Position numbers and translations under genes: made by a program. The notes under the pieces were generated by a model. It had not been told where the DNA came from, did not search any database, and saw only the letters and a program-made list of their open reading frames with translations. From Actinomycetaceae bacterium (lineage in GTDB: Bacteria; Actinomycetota; Actinomycetes; Actinomycetales; Actinomycetaceae): DNA of 64,000 nucleotides. The DNA lies in contig JAQYDG010000005.1 of assembly GCA_028724265.1 (NCBI GenBank), positions 248,001 through 312,000 on the forward strand. The letters run 5' to 3'. Below, piece by piece: positions 46,312 through 57,092 of this stretch; the stretch's first letter is position 1; the number at the start of each line of letters is the position of its first letter.

Positions 46312-48318
46312 ATGGAGACTGCTGACCGCAAGGGGAACTCGAAGCCGGTACGCGATCCGGTAACCAAGGAGAATGCTCATCCGTGGCGTACTGAGGGACT
46401 GCCTGAAATCCCGGATCCGCGGAATAAATCGCGGCAGCCGAAACAGAGGCCGGCGTGGTGGAAAATTGCCATCGTCGTCATCCTCGGTTGGGTTATTCTC
46501 TATTTTGCTTTTACGCAGGTGATGAATCAGATTCACCCAGTGGTCGATCTTCCCTATAACAAGTTCTATCAGCAGCTAGAGAACAATAACGTTCAGGTCA
46601 TCAAGCCGAGAGGCGACACAATCGAGGGTCAGCTGAAAAAGGAGCAGACCTATAAGGATGTGACGTTTAAGGATTTCACCACGGAACGTCCAAGTTGGGC
46701 TGTAGATGCGATGCCGCGTCTGCTGCAAGACGACGATGTGGAGATTTCGGCGGAGAGCCCTATATCGCGGACCAATCCGATTATTTCGATGCTGTTGTCC
46801 GTGATTCCTATCGCATTGATTCTTCTGGCGTGGTGGTGGATCGTTCGCAGCCAAATGAGTGGCTCAGCCGGTGGGCTTTTTGGCTTCAAGGAACATAAGC
46901 CCGTGAGTCCAGAAAAGAATCGCGTCACCTTCGACGATGTGGCGGGTATTGACGAAGTGAAAGATCAACTTCACGAAGTGGTTGATATGCTTCGTGATCC
47001 TGATAAGTACACGCGTCTTGGGGCAAAAATTCCGCGAGGTATCTTATTGGAAGGTGCTCCTGGCACTGGTAAAACGCTCCTGGCTCGTGCTACAGCAGGA
47101 GAGGCCGACGTGCCGTTCTTCTCCGTGTCTGCGTCTGAAATCGGAGGCATCCTTGCCGGTAAAGGCGCATCCGATGTGCGTGGCCTCTTTGACGCCGCCC
47201 GCAAGGTTGCGCCGGCAATCGTCTTTATCGACGAAATCGATGCGATCGGGCGCTCTCGCTCCTCCCAGATCTCGCTCACAACCGATACGGATCGTGAGCA
47301 GACTCTGAACCAGATTCTGACCGAAATGGACGGATTTACGTCATCCGATAATATTATTGTGATCGCGGCCACTAACTTAGCGGAAGTGCTTGACTCCGCT
47401 TTAACACGCGCTGGCCGCTTTGACAGGACGATCACCGTATCCGCGCCTGATCAGGTCGGGCGCGAGGCGATCCTGAAAGTACATACACGTGAACATCCTC
47501 TGGGTCCTGATGTGTCCCTGCAGGCCGTTGCGCAGTCCACGCCTGGACTGACGGGTGCTGACCTCGCAAATCTCGTCAACGAGGCATCGCTGCTGGCTGC
47601 CAGGAACCACGAGGAGTCAATTTCGATGGCAGATTTCACGAATGCCCTCGAAACAATCCAGCTGGGCGTCAAGCGTGCGGTTGTGATGGATGAGGAAGAA
47701 CGGACAAGGACAGCATGGCACGAAGCCGGGCACGCAATCCTCGGAATGATTCAGCCGGGTGCGGATCCCGTGCGCAAGATTTCGATTATCCCCAGGGGGC
47801 GTGCGCTGGGCGTGACGCTCTCGACTCCTGATTCTGATAAATACGGATACGATAAGGCGTATTTGCGGGGGAGAATCATCGGGGCTCTCGGCGGTATGGC
47901 TGCCGAGCAGGAGATCTTTGGAGTCGTCACAACGGGCGCCGAATCCGATCTTCAGAACGCGACGGGTATTGCACGCCAGATGTTCGGCCGTTGGGGCATG
48001 AGTGAGAAGATCGGTCCAGTACAAGTGTATCCAAATGAAGGTGATCCCCGCTCATCGGGGGCGTCGGAATCTCTGTTGGCTGCTGTGGATGACGAGGTTC
48101 GTACTCTGATGACGGAGTGCTACGCGGAGGCGCGTCGTCTGCTCAACGTCCATCACGAGCAGCATAAGGCGTTGGCGATGGCACTGTTGGATCGTGAAAC
48201 GCTCGGGGAAGACGAGGCGTATCAGATCGCGGGTATTCAGCGGAAGAAGAATGACGAGCATCTGGTCGGTGCGCATCACGAAGGCGCCGACAACCGTCCG
48301 GTGGTGCTGGAGTCCTGA
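46312..48318 (+). CDS. ftsH: FtsH-type AAA+ zinc metalloprotease with a divergent pore loop
   Basis: 668 aa. Two membrane helices (about 51-68 and 155-178), AAA domain with Walker A GAPGTGKT (248-255), Walker B IVFIDEIDAIG, SRH with AGRFDR, and a protease domain with HEAGH (His470, Glu471, His474) and Asp546 in the GAESD motif. The pore loop, FVEMFVGVGAS in ordinary FtsH, is IGGILAGKGAS here (277-287), so the conserved aromatic residue is Leu281 and the FVG is LAG. The protease and ATPase motifs are intact, so it is probably active but differs in substrate handling. A second, standard FtsH may exist elsewhere; I cannot see it. Confidence 0.93.
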   Translation: METADRKGNSKPVRDPVTKENAHPWRTEGLPEIPDPRNKSRQPKQRPAWWKIAIVVILGWVILYFAFTQVMNQIHPVVDLPYNKFYQQLENNNVQVIKPRGDTIEGQLKKEQTYKDVTFKDFTTERPSWAVDAMPRLLQDDDVEISAESPISRTNPIISMLLSVIPIALILLAWWWIVRSQMSGSAGGLFGFKEHKPVSPEKNRVTFDDVAGIDEVKDQLHEVVDMLRDPDKYTRLGAKIPRGILLEGAPGTGKTLLARATAGEADVPFFSVSASEIGGILAGKGASDVRGLFDAARKVAPAIVFIDEIDAIGRSRSSQISLTTDTDREQTLNQILTEMDGFTSSDNIIVIAATNLAEVLDSALTRAGRFDRTITVSAPDQVGREAILKVHTREHPLGPDVSLQAVAQSTPGLTGADLANLVNEASLLAARNHEESISMADFTNALETIQLGVKRAVVMDEEERTRTAWHEAGHAILGMIQPGADPVRKISIIPRGRALGVTLSTPDSDKYGYDKAYLRGRIIGALGGMAAEQEIFGVVTTGAESDLQNATGIARQMFGRWGMSEKIGPVQVYPNEGDPRSSGASESLLAAVDDEVRTLMTECYAEARRLLNVHHEQHKALAMALLDRETLGEDEAYQIAGIQRKKNDEHLVGAHHEGADNRPVVLES

Positions 48319-48333
48319 CTACGCCTGAGGTTT

Positions 48334-48442
48334 CGTGTCCCTGAACGCGTGATTTTCATGCCAGGAGCACGTGTTCCAAGTGCCCGTGCTCCACAGTGCA
48401 CGGGCACGCGCGCATCGTGAGGGACACGTGCTCCACGGTGCA
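48334..48442. repeat. Compound inverted and direct repeats between ftsH and uvrB
   Basis: CGTGTCCCT (48334-48342) pairs with AGGGACACG (48420-48428). Inside, GTGCCCGTGC (48380-48389) pairs with GCACGGGCAC (48398-48407), a perfect 10-bp hairpin with an 8-nt loop. CGTGCTCCACAGTGCA at 48385-48400 recurs with one change at 48427-48442. The whole gap holds no gene. It could fold as one large structure and end ftsH transcription. Confidence 0.8.
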
Positions 48443-48490
48443 GGGGGCAGCTTGGTGTCGAAGTGCGCCGTGTAGCGTAGCCTAGATGCC

Positions 48491-50578
48491 GTGATCGAAC
48501 GAGTTGATTCTCCATTCCGCGTCATTTCTCCGTATACGCCCTCAGGTGACCAGCCAGCCGCGATCGAGCAGCTTGCCGAGCGAATTAACGCAGGCGAAAA
48601 AGACATCGTGCTGATGGGTGCGACGGGTACCGGCAAATCAGCCACAGCTGCATGGCTTATTGAAAAGATCCAGCGTCCGACCCTTATTCTTGAACCGAAT
48701 AAGACGCTCGCCGCGCAGATGGCGGCCGAATTCCGGCAGCTGATGCCCGAGAACGCGGTGGAGTATTTTGTGTCCTACTACGACTACTATCAGCCGGAAG
48801 CGTACGTCCCACAGACGGATACGTATATCGAAAAGGATTCTGCGATCAATTCTGAGGTGGAGCGTCTACGTCACTCAGCCACAAATTCTTTGCTGACCCG
48901 GCGCGATACCGTGGTCATTTCGTCTGTGTCGTGTATTTACGGGCTGGGTACGCCTGAGGAATATGTCGGCAAAATGGTACAGCTTCACGTGGGCGACCAC
49001 ATTGAACGCGATCAACTGCTCCGCCAGTTCGTCAGCATGCAGTATTCCCGCAATGACATCGCGTTTACGCGCGGCACATTTCGTGTTCGCGGCGATACAG
49101 TCGATATCATCCCCATGTACGAAGAATTGGCAATCCGCATCGAATTTTTCGGTGACGAGGTGGATTCGCTTTCTTTGCTGCATCCTCTGACGGGCGATGT
49201 TCTCACTCAGGTGACGCAGGCTCATATTTTTCCTGCCTCGCACTTCGTGGCGAGCAAAGAGAGGATGGATAAGGCGGTTCAGGCGATTCGTGTCGAGCTG
49301 ACTCATCAGCTCGACACTCTGAGGAAACAGAATAAACTGCTGGAAGCTCAGCGACTGGAAATGCGTACCACGTACGATCTGGAAATGATCGAGAACACCG
49401 GGTACTGCTCCGGAATCGAAAACTATTCACGGCATATTGATGGGCGTGCAGCAGGTACACCGCCGCATACTCTGTTGGATTACTTTCCCGATGATTTTCT
49501 TCTGATCATCGATGAATCTCATGTGACGGTTCCGCAAGTAGGTGGAATGGCAGAGGGCGATCTTGCCCGTAAGAGGACGCTTGTGGAATATGGTTTTCGC
49601 CTTCCGTCCGCCCTGGATAACCGTCCCCTCACATTCAGCGAGTTTGAGGATCACATCGGCCAAACGGTGTATCTTTCCGCCACGCCCGGGCCGTATGAGT
49701 TGGAACGAGTCGATTCCGTGGTTGAACAGATTATTCGTCCGACGGGGCTGGTGGATCCCAAGATCGTCGTCAAGCCAACACAAGGGCAAATCGACGACCT
49801 CATGGAAGAGGTTCGAGTGCGCACCGAACGCGATGAACGCGTGCTCGTGACAACCTTGACGAAGAAAATGGCGGAGGAGCTGACTGACTACCTCTCGCAG
49901 CGTGGTGTCCGTGTGGAGTATCTGCATTCTGATGTGGACACGATTCGGCGCGTCGAGTTGTTGCGGGAGCTGCGGTTAGGAAAATTCGATGTGCTCGTCG
50001 GTATTAACCTGCTTCGTGAAGGTCTCGACCTCCCCGAGGTGTCGCTTGTTGCCATTTTGGACGCCGATAAGCAAGGATTCCTGCGTTCTACCACGGCTCT
50101 GATTCAGACGATTGGGCGTGCAGCCCGCAACGTCAGCGGAGAGGTGCATATGTACGCTGATACCATTACGCCCAATATGCAAGCCGCGATCGACGAGACG
50201 AATCGACGCCGCGAAATTCAGATTGCGTATAACACCGAGCACGGAATTAATCCTCAGCCTCTGCGTAAGAAGATCGCCGATGTCACCGATATGCTAGCGA
50301 GGGAAGATGCTGACACAGATACACTGGCGGGTCTGCACAAGTATGGAGCCGATGGCATGATTCGCGGCAAGCAGAAGCGAGGCGTATCGACGCGTAAGAA
50401 CGGCGGCGTGACGAATGCCCCTGTGACGGTGAATGAGTTGGCCGATCAGATCGATCAACTGACGCAGGCGATGCACGCGGCAGCTCATCAGCTTCAGTTT
50501 GAGCTTGCAGCTCGTTATCGAGATGAGGTTGCAGATTTGAAGTCTGAGCTGCGCAGCGCTCAGAAGGCGCTGGCTTAA
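48491..50578 (+). CDS. uvrB: UvrB, excinuclease ABC subunit B
   Basis: 695 aa. Walker [10 protein letters not shown] (42-50), the hairpin region [20 protein letters not shown], helicase motifs and a C-terminal UVR domain ([22 protein letters not shown]). UvrB loads onto damaged DNA with UvrA and then recruits UvrC. GTG start with no Shine-Dalgarno sequence; TAGCCT at 48478-48483 lies 7 nt upstream, so it may be leaderless. No LexA box of the imuA' or uvrA quality is seen before it. Confidence 0.97.
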   Translation: MIERVDSPFRVISPYTPSGDQPAAIEQLAERINAGEKDIVLMGATGTGKSATAAWLIEKIQRPTLILEPNKTLAAQMAAEFRQLMPENAVEYFVSYYDYYQPEAYVPQTDTYIEKDSAINSEVERLRHSATNSLLTRRDTVVISSVSCIYGLGTPEEYVGKMVQLHVGDHIERDQLLRQFVSMQYSRNDIAFTRGTFRVRGDTVDIIPMYEELAIRIEFFGDEVDSLSLLHPLTGDVLTQVTQAHIFPASHFVASKERMDKAVQAIRVELTHQLDTLRKQNKLLEAQRLEMRTTYDLEMIENTGYCSGIENYSRHIDGRAAGTPPHTLLDYFPDDFLLIIDESHVTVPQVGGMAEGDLARKRTLVEYGFRLPSALDNRPLTFSEFEDHIGQTVYLSATPGPYELERVDSVVEQIIRPTGLVDPKIVVKPTQGQIDDLMEEVRVRTERDERVLVTTLTKKMAEELTDYLSQRGVRVEYLHSDVDTIRRVELLRELRLGKFDVLVGINLLREGLDLPEVSLVAILDADKQGFLRSTTALIQTIGRAARNVSGEVHMYADTITPNMQAAIDETNRRREIQIAYNTEHGINPQPLRKKIADVTDMLAREDADTDTLAGLHKYGADGMIRGKQKRGVSTRKNGGVTNAPVTVNELADQIDQLTQAMHAAAHQLQFELAARYRDEVADLKSELRSAQKALA

Positions 50579-50685
50579 AGCAGGCGTGGCGGCGCGTCGT
50601 GTCGTATTGTGCACGGTGAACTTGTGTAGCTATGAGCTTGTGCACGTTGACCAAGCCAGGAGGGCTCATCGGCTGCTGTTACCGA

Positions 50686-50691
50686 TAAACT
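50686..50691 (+). promoter_or_regulatory. -10 element for the terC riboswitch transcript
   Basis: TAAACT lies 6 nt before the first base of the predicted riboswitch P1 helix (50697), so transcription would start right at P1. I cannot fix the -35. Confidence 0.55.
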
Positions 50692-50696
50692 GTGTG

Positions 50697-50785
50697 TAGT
50701 TCAGGGGGAGTACTCCAAGAATTCTGGCTCGTCATCACGGCTTATGCCCGGACCGGAACCCATGCGGTGGAGGAGACTTTGGCTA
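50697..50785 (+). ncRNA. yybP-ykoY (manganese) riboswitch upstream of terC
   Basis: The leader has GGGGGAGTA at 50704-50712, CTGGCTCGTCA in the middle and GGAGGAGACTTTGGC at the 3' end; these match the conserved bulge and loop sequences of the yybP-ykoY class. TAGTTCA (50697-50703) and TTGGCTA (50779-50785) form P1 with G-U pairs and one mismatch. CCGGAA (50753-50758) can pair with TTCCGG (50790-50795) next to the GGAGG of terC, a plausible switch in ribosome-site access. The class binds Mn2+ and often controls TerC-family and other Mn exporters. Confidence 0.85.
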
Positions 50786-50802
50786 ATGATTCCGGAGGTT
50801 TT

Positions 50803-51846
50803 ATGTTTTCTTGTATGAGTACGCCGTTCCTGCCGCTGGCTGCTAGTTCGCAAGCTCAAGCCATGGCTGTGCACCCGATGGAGTGGGTTGCGCTCGCAAT
50901 TCTCGTCGTCGGCTTGGTGATGATGGATCTGTTCGGTCATGCCCGCAAACCCCATGAGCCCACGATGAAGGAATCCATTATATGGCTCGTGTTTTATGTG
51001 GCTCTCGCCGTTGCTTTCGGTGTTTACGTGATCTTCAAGCACTCAAGTGAGTTTTCCGTGGAGTTTTTCTCTGCGTATTTCACGGAGTATTCGCTCTCCA
51101 TCGATAACATCTTTATCTTCATTATCATCATTGCCTCGTTTATGGTGCCTCGTGCTTTTCAACAGAAAGTGCTGCTCTATGGCATCGTGATTGCCCTCGT
51201 CCTGCGTTTGATTTTCATCTTGCTGGGAACCACTCTGCTTGAACACTTCAGTTGGGTTTTCTTTATTTTTGGGGCTTTTCTGCTGTGGACAGCGGTCAGC
51301 CAGATCCGTTCTGGGATGCATCAGGATGACGCTGAAGACCACGAGGAATACAAGCCAAATGCTCTGGTGCGCCTCTCGAAGCGACTGTTCAACGTCACCG
51401 AAGGCTTTGTGGGCGACAAACTCGTGGTGCGCCGCAAGAGCACAACATATATCACACCGATGCTGTTGTGCATCATTTCAATTGGCTCAGCTGACCTGAT
51501 GTTCGCGTTGGATTCTATTCCGGCATCGTTCGGTTTGACGACGCAGCCACTCATCATTTTTGCTGCTAACGCTTTCGCCCTCCTGGGATTGCGTCAGCTG
51601 TTCTTTCTCGTTGACGGGTTGCTTGAAAAGCTGGTGTTCCTCAACTTCGGGCTAGGCATTATTCTTGGGTTTATTGGATTGAAGCTGCTTGTAGAAGCTT
51701 CACACGGCCAAGGGTGGCTTCTTGGTCTGCCTGAGGTACCTCCTCTGGCATCGTTGGGCATTATTTTGGCTGTTCTCGTTATCACCTTCGTGAGCTCCAT
51801 GTGGTATGCGAAAAAGCATCCCACCTCGGCTGCCCACGATGAGTAA
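50803..51846 (+). CDS. TerC-family membrane protein, probable manganese exporter
   Basis: 347 aa with about 8-9 membrane helices. The family signature SLSIDNIFIFIIIIASF and the second half IGSADLMFALDSIPASFG with two acidic metal-site motifs are typical of TerC/Alx. Members are implicated in Mn2+ efflux, which agrees with the Mn riboswitch upstream. GGAGG lies just before ATG 50803; the longer frame from 50692 runs through the riboswitch and is rejected. An ATG at 50815 is a possible second choice. Confidence 0.92.
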   Translation: MFSCMSTPFLPLAASSQAQAMAVHPMEWVALAILVVGLVMMDLFGHARKPHEPTMKESIIWLVFYVALAVAFGVYVIFKHSSEFSVEFFSAYFTEYSLSIDNIFIFIIIIASFMVPRAFQQKVLLYGIVIALVLRLIFILLGTTLLEHFSWVFFIFGAFLLWTAVSQIRSGMHQDDAEDHEEYKPNALVRLSKRLFNVTEGFVGDKLVVRRKSTTYITPMLLCIISIGSADLMFALDSIPASFGLTTQPLIIFAANAFALLGLRQLFFLVDGLLEKLVFLNFGLGIILGFIGLKLLVEASHGQGWLLGLPEVPPLASLGIILAVLVITFVSSMWYAKKHPTSAAHDE

Positions 51847-52098
51847 CGCTGCGCCGCGTAACCCTGACCACCTTTGACGTGGGCGCACGACGAACTGTCT
51901 GTGCCGATACCGAGGCAGTCCGCATTCGGCTTATGGGGTACACATCTATTTGGTGGCGGCGGGTACACGGCGTACATGTTGGGTACACCGTGTACATGGT
52001 GTGCGCGCGGGGGGGGGTTCACAAAGCCCGATCAGCACCGCGGAATAGTGTGATATTTCTTCCTCTGAACAGGTGTTCGAATTCGATACAATGCTTGG
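51847..52098. other. 252-bp terC-uvrA gap with GGGTACAC repeats and a G9 tract
   Basis: Three GGGTACAC copies occur between 51930 and 51990; two of them form a 20-bp imperfect direct repeat (51961-51980 and 51981-52000), and GTACAC-C-GTGTAC at 51983-51995 is a perfect palindrome. A run of nine G follows at 52009-52017. The uvrA SOS box and promoter occupy the last 35 bp. I see no gene here. Confidence 0.75.
52066..52080. promoter_or_regulatory. LexA (SOS) box of uvrA
   Basis: TGAAC-AGGT-GTTCG matches the actinobacterial LexA box (CGAAC-N4-GTTCG) with one outer change. It lies just upstream of TACAAT (52087-52092), the candidate -10 of uvrA, so LexA would block this promoter. Confidence 0.82.
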
Positions 52099-54990
52099 GT
52101 GAGTAACTCCATTCATGTGCATGGCGCGCGTCAGCATAATTTGAAGAATGTCACGCTCGATATTCCACGTGACGAACTCGTTGTGTTTACTGGTCTTTCA
52201 GGCTCAGGCAAATCGTCCCTCGCATTCGACACGATTTTCGCAGAAGGCCAGCGCAGATATGTGGAATCGCTGAGTTCCTACGCACGCCAATTCCTTGGCC
52301 AAATGGATAAGCCTGATGTGGACTTTATCGAAGGCCTTTCGCCTGCTGTTGCGATCGACCAGAAATCGACCAATCGAAATCCCCGCTCCACGGTAGGGAC
52401 TGTGACGGAGATTTACGACTATCTGCGGCTCCTTTTTGCGCGTGCAGGTGTGCAGTACTGCCCAGTATGTGGGGAACGGATCCAATCCCAAACAGCCGAT
52501 CAGATTGTGGACGCGATCTTGGCGATGCCTGAAGGAACCCGTTTCCAGATTCTCTCACCTGTGCTGCGCGATCGGAAGGGCGAATATCAGGATCTTTTCG
52601 AGCAATTGAGAGGTGAAGGATTCACCCGTGCGCGAGTTGACGGGGAAACCGTCCGACTTCAAGAGGCTCCACGGCTGGAAAAACAGCTGCGTCACACCAT
52701 CGACGTTGTGGTTGATCGACTCGTCATTCGTGAGGGAATTCGTGCACGCCTGACGGATTCCGTTGAGACGGCCTTGAGGCTTTCCAAAGGTCTTGCGATC
52801 GTGGAGAAGGTGGACGCAGATGCCCACGACGAGGCGCGTGAGCGCCGATTTTCGGAGACACGTGCCTGCCCAAATGGGCATCCGCTCGCGCTGGAAGAAA
52901 TTGAGCCACGCACATTTTCTTTCAATGCGCCCTACGGCGCCTGCCCTGAATGCGATGGGTTGGGCTCCTATCTTCAGGTGGATGAGGATCTTATCGTTCC
53001 GGACCCGCAGCTGACGCTCGCCGAAGGTGCGATTGCGCCATGGCGTGGTAACCACAAGTATTACGACAGGGCTCTCAAGGCACTAGGTAAAGAGCTCGGC
53101 TTTGACGTAAATACGCCGTTTAAGGATCTTCCTGCCGACGCCCAGGACGCAATCCTCCATGGGCACGACTATTCGATTACCATGCAGTTCCGCAACCGGT
53201 GGGGACGGCAGACAACGTATTCAACTGGTTTTGAAGGCGTCGTCACGTATATCAACCGGAAACACGAGGAAACTGAATCAGACTATTCAAAGTCTCGCTA
53301 TGAATCCTATATGCGGGAGGTTCCGTGTCCGGTCTGCCATGGCGCTCGTCTGAAACCGGAGGTGTTGGCGGTACGGATAGACGGACTAAATATTAACGAG
53401 GTGTGCCAGCTCTCCATCGATAAGGCGCGGGATTTTTTGCGTGATGCAAACCTAGATACGCGTCAGATTGCCATAGCCCGTCAGGTGCTCAAAGAGATCT
53501 TGGTGCGGCTCGACTTTTTGATTGACGTGGGGCTTTCCTATCTCAACCTCGCCCGTGGAGCGTCCTCGCTTTCAGGTGGGGAAGCTCAGCGTATACGGCT
53601 AGCCACACAAATCGGTTCCGGCCTTCAGGGCGTGCTCTACGTTTTGGACGAGCCGTCAATTGGGCTGCATCAACGGGATAACGCCCGACTCCTGGATACC
53701 CTGATCACGCTGCGGGATCTCGGCAACACTCTGCTCGTTGTTGAACATGATGAAGAAGCGATCCGCACTGCGGATTGGGTGGTGGACGTCGGCCCTGGCG
53801 CGGGCGAGCACGGTGGGGAAATTGTCTATTCAGGTCCATCCGCAGGCCTCGCGAGCTCTCCTCGATCGATTACGGGGCAATATCTTTCCGGGAAGCGGTT
53901 TATTCCCATACCGCCAAGAAGGAGGAAACGTGATGCACAACGGCAGATCGTCGTCAGAGGAGCACGGGAACACAATCTGAAGAACATCACAGCTAAGTTT
54001 CCTCTTGGGCTGTTCATCGCTGTGACGGGTGTGTCTGGATCTGGGAAGTCCACCCTCGTCAACCAGATCCTCTATCAGGGGCTTGCCAATGCCTTGAATG
54101 GAGCGAGGGGAGTGCCTGGGAAGCATACCTCTATCACCGGCCTGGATGGACTCGATAAAGTTGTCCATGTTGACCAAAGCCCTATAGGACGCACACCGCG
54201 ATCCAACCCTGCGACGTATACGGGCGTGTGGGACAAGATTCGTGCGCTGATGGCGCAAACTCCCGAGGCAAAAGTGCGCGGTTATGGACCGGGTCGGTTC
54301 AGCTTCAACGTCAAAGGCGGCCGCTGCGAGAATTGCCATGGCGACGGCGTGATCAAAATTGAAATGAACTTCCTGCCCGACGTCTACGTGGTCTGTGACG
54401 TCTGTGGGGGCAAACGCTACAATCGTGAAACCCTTGAGGTTCATTACAACGGGAAGAACATCTCCGACATCCTAGATATGACGGTGACGGAGGCGCGCGA
54501 ATTCTTTGGTGCACAGTCGGCAATTACTCGTTATTTGCGCACCCTTGAGCAGGTGGGGCTGGGCTACATCCGCCTCGGCCAACCTGCAACCACGCTCTCA
54601 GGCGGTGAGGCGCAGCGGGTCAAGCTTGCCAGCGAGCTGCACCGTCGATCGAGCGGACGAACCGTCTATATTCTGGACGAACCCACAACGGGACTGCATT
54701 TTGAGGATATTCGTCATCTCCTTCAGGTGCTGCATTCACTTGTTGAGAAGGGCAACACAGTGATCGTGATTGAACACAATCTGGACGTGATCAAAACGGC
54801 TGACTGGATCGTTGACCTCGGGCCAGATGGTGGGGACGCTGGTGGTCAGATCGTTGCCCAAGGGACTCCGGAGCACGTGGCCAAGGTATCTGAGTCATTT
54901 ACCGGCCAGTATTTGGCCCCCATTCTTGCTAAGGGGAATCCAGCCGAAGCAACGGAGGATCAAACGCTGCTCACAATCGAGGATCTATGA
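52099..54990 (+). CDS. uvrA: UvrA, excinuclease ABC subunit A
   Basis: 963 aa. Two ABC ATPase modules ([14 protein letters not shown] and [12 protein letters not shown]), signatures [12 protein letters not shown] and [12 protein letters not shown], and zinc-binding cysteines ([22 protein letters not shown] with CDVCGG). UvrA finds damage and loads UvrB. GTG start 6 nt after TACAAT with no Shine-Dalgarno sequence, so it is probably leaderless; an SOS box overlaps this promoter. The stop overlaps the uvrC ATG (ATGA), so uvrA-uvrC are coupled. Confidence 0.97.
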   Translation: MSNSIHVHGARQHNLKNVTLDIPRDELVVFTGLSGSGKSSLAFDTIFAEGQRRYVESLSSYARQFLGQMDKPDVDFIEGLSPAVAIDQKSTNRNPRSTVGTVTEIYDYLRLLFARAGVQYCPVCGERIQSQTADQIVDAILAMPEGTRFQILSPVLRDRKGEYQDLFEQLRGEGFTRARVDGETVRLQEAPRLEKQLRHTIDVVVDRLVIREGIRARLTDSVETALRLSKGLAIVEKVDADAHDEARERRFSETRACPNGHPLALEEIEPRTFSFNAPYGACPECDGLGSYLQVDEDLIVPDPQLTLAEGAIAPWRGNHKYYDRALKALGKELGFDVNTPFKDLPADAQDAILHGHDYSITMQFRNRWGRQTTYSTGFEGVVTYINRKHEETESDYSKSRYESYMREVPCPVCHGARLKPEVLAVRIDGLNINEVCQLSIDKARDFLRDANLDTRQIAIARQVLKEILVRLDFLIDVGLSYLNLARGASSLSGGEAQRIRLATQIGSGLQGVLYVLDEPSIGLHQRDNARLLDTLITLRDLGNTLLVVEHDEEAIRTADWVVDVGPGAGEHGGEIVYSGPSAGLASSPRSITGQYLSGKRFIPIPPRRRKRDAQRQIVVRGAREHNLKNITAKFPLGLFIAVTGVSGSGKSTLVNQILYQGLANALNGARGVPGKHTSITGLDGLDKVVHVDQSPIGRTPRSNPATYTGVWDKIRALMAQTPEAKVRGYGPGRFSFNVKGGRCENCHGDGVIKIEMNFLPDVYVVCDVCGGKRYNRETLEVHYNGKNISDILDMTVTEAREFFGAQSAITRYLRTLEQVGLGYIRLGQPATTLSGGEAQRVKLASELHRRSSGRTVYILDEPTTGLHFEDIRHLLQVLHSLVEKGNTVIVIEHNLDVIKTADWIVDLGPDGGDAGGQIVAQGTPEHVAKVSESFTGQYLAPILAKGNPAEATEDQTLLTIEDL

Positions 54991-57092
54991 CGAATCCAGC
55001 TGATTACAGGCCAGAAAAGGGAGCACTTCCGACGGATCCTGGAGTTTATCGTTTCCTCGATTCCGAAGGGAAAGTGCTCTACGTCGGCAAGGCCAAAAAC
55101 CTGCGTAACCGGGTATCGCACTACTTTCGGGACGAAACGAAGATCATTCGGCGAATTCGCCAAATGCTGCATATGGCGTCAAAAGTGGAGTGGGTTGTTG
55201 TCGGTTCGGAGATTGAGGCCCTGACGCTTGAATTCGCGTGGATCAACGAGTTCGAGCCTCCTTTCAACGTCGTGTTTCGTGACGATAAGAGCTATCCCTA
55301 CCTGGCTGTCTCAGTGGGGGAGGATGTTCCCCGTGTGTGGATCACGCGAGGAAAGCACCGTAAAGGAGTTCGCTATTTCGGACCGTATACCAAAGTATGG
55401 GCGATTAAGGAAACCCTGGAGCAATTGCGCACTGCGTTCCCCGTCCGTACCTGTACTGCCGGCGTCTATGCGGATGCGCAGAGGTCCCAGCGTCCTTGCC
55501 TGCTTGGCTATATAGGCAAGTGCTCAGCACCGTGCGTCGGCCGTATTACTCACGAGGAGCATCGGGCGATGATCGATTCTCTCCTCGAGTTTATGGATGG
55601 CGATGCGTCACGCATTATTGCGAAAAAAAAGAAGGAGATGCTCGCCGCGTCTCAGGAAGAACGGTACGAAGATGCAGCAAAGCTGCGCGATGAGATTTCT
55701 GCACTCACCACGATTAATGAACGCAACGTCGTGGCCTTCGAATCGGATGTGAATGCCGACATTTTCGGTCTCGAAGCCGACGAAATCGAGGCGTCTGTCC
55801 AAGTGTTTTATGTGCGTGGAGGCAGAATCCGCGGCCAGCGCGGATGGATTAGTGAGGAAGTCGCAGGAATGAACAGCGCGCAGATCCTCACTCAGCTGCT
55901 GATGCAGGTGTACGGCGACTCATCCTACGACGATGCGCGCGAGCTGCTTGGGCACCGGGAGGAATCCACCTCCATTGACGATAGACGGCATGTACCGGTG
56001 ACTGCGATTCCTTCTGAAATTTGGCTCCCCACACTCCCGGAAAATGTTGACGAGATTGAACAGTGGATTTCCCAACGCCGAGGCGGCGCCGTCCACATCA
56101 AATCCCCCGAACGCGGAGCGAAGGCACAACTGACGGATACGGTTCACAAAAATGCTGTGCAGGCGCTTGAGCGCCACAAACTCGCGCGGGTCAACGACCT
56201 CACGGTTCGATCGCAGGCTTTGGAAGAGCTGCAGGAACAACTTGAGCTTCCTCGCGCACCGCTGCGTATCGAGTGCTACGACATCTCCCATATGCAGGGC
56301 AAACAGCAGGTTGCGTCCATGGTGGTCTTTGAAGATGGCGCGCCAAAGAAATCCGATTACCGTCATTTCATTATTCGCGGTCCGAACGGCGAAGGCGGAA
56401 TAGATGATACTGCGGCAATGGACGAAGTGTTGCATCGCAGGCTCTCACGTTTGACGCAGGGGGCACATGCGTCGGATGCCGGAGCGGAAGAGGACGATGC
56501 TTATCGTGGCCTCGTGGAGCGTTCGACATCGGCTGATCGGCTAGCTGAAGAATACGATGCGCCGGATCCCGTGACGGATGAGGGAAACCATGTGGTTGAC
56601 TCGCAGGCGCGTCGCTTCGCGTATAAGCCCGATCTTCTTGTGGTGGACGGTGGCTTGCCCCAGGTCAATGCTGCACAGCGTGTAGTCGACGAGTTGCATG
56701 CGGATGTTCGCATTGTCGGCCTTGCCAAGCGTTTGGAGGAAGTGTGGATACCCGGCGAGGAGTTTCCCGTCATTTTTCCCAGGAACTCAGCCGCATTGCG
56801 GCTGTTGCAGTATGTGAGGGATGAGTCTCACCGTTTTGCGATTACCTTCCATCGCAAGCGCAGATCGCAGGCGATGACGCGTTCAGCTTTGGATAACGTT
56901 CCTGGGCTAGGGCCCGCCAAACAAAAGGCGCTGCTGAAATCCTTTGGATCACTGGCAAAAATCCGGGAGGCTTCGCCACGTGAGTTGCAAACAGTTCCCG
57001 GTATTGGCCCTGCGCTTGCAGCCGTGATTGACAAAACGCTTCATCACCGGGATGATGCAGATGCTCAGGAGGCGCCGAACTCGCTCACATAG
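54987..57092 (+). CDS. uvrC: UvrC, excinuclease ABC subunit C
   Basis: 701 aa. GIY-YIG nuclease domain at the start ([20 protein letters not shown]), UVR motif region, the RNase H-like endonuclease domain ([20 protein letters not shown] and [12 protein letters not shown]) and C-terminal helix-hairpin-helix motifs ([20 protein letters not shown]). UvrC makes both incisions. Its ATG overlaps the uvrA stop. A 49-residue acidic insert ([15 protein letters not shown] at its start) splits the endonuclease domain, a variation seen in actinobacterial UvrC. Confidence 0.96.
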   Translation: MTNPADYRPEKGALPTDPGVYRFLDSEGKVLYVGKAKNLRNRVSHYFRDETKIIRRIRQMLHMASKVEWVVVGSEIEALTLEFAWINEFEPPFNVVFRDDKSYPYLAVSVGEDVPRVWITRGKHRKGVRYFGPYTKVWAIKETLEQLRTAFPVRTCTAGVYADAQRSQRPCLLGYIGKCSAPCVGRITHEEHRAMIDSLLEFMDGDASRIIAKKKKEMLAASQEERYEDAAKLRDEISALTTINERNVVAFESDVNADIFGLEADEIEASVQVFYVRGGRIRGQRGWISEEVAGMNSAQILTQLLMQVYGDSSYDDARELLGHREESTSIDDRRHVPVTAIPSEIWLPTLPENVDEIEQWISQRRGGAVHIKSPERGAKAQLTDTVHKNAVQALERHKLARVNDLTVRSQALEELQEQLELPRAPLRIECYDISHMQGKQQVASMVVFEDGAPKKSDYRHFIIRGPNGEGGIDDTAAMDEVLHRRLSRLTQGAHASDAGAEEDDAYRGLVERSTSADRLAEEYDAPDPVTDEGNHVVDSQARRFAYKPDLLVVDGGLPQVNAAQRVVDELHADVRIVGLAKRLEEVWIPGEEFPVIFPRNSAALRLLQYVRDESHRFAITFHRKRRSQAMTRSALDNVPGLGPAKQKALLKSFGSLAKIREASPRELQTVPGIGPALAAVIDKTLHHRDDADAQEAPNSLT

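Noticed and set aside
48364-48377. GGAGCACGTGTTCC as a weak LexA box upstream of uvrB
   Set aside because: One half is GAGC, not GAAC, and the sequence belongs to the compound inverted-repeat element over 100 bp from the start.
48485-48510. Possible LexA box at the uvrB start (TCGAACGAGTTGATT)
   Set aside because: The GAAC half is present but no GTTC at the needed 4-bp spacing, and it lies inside the coding start.
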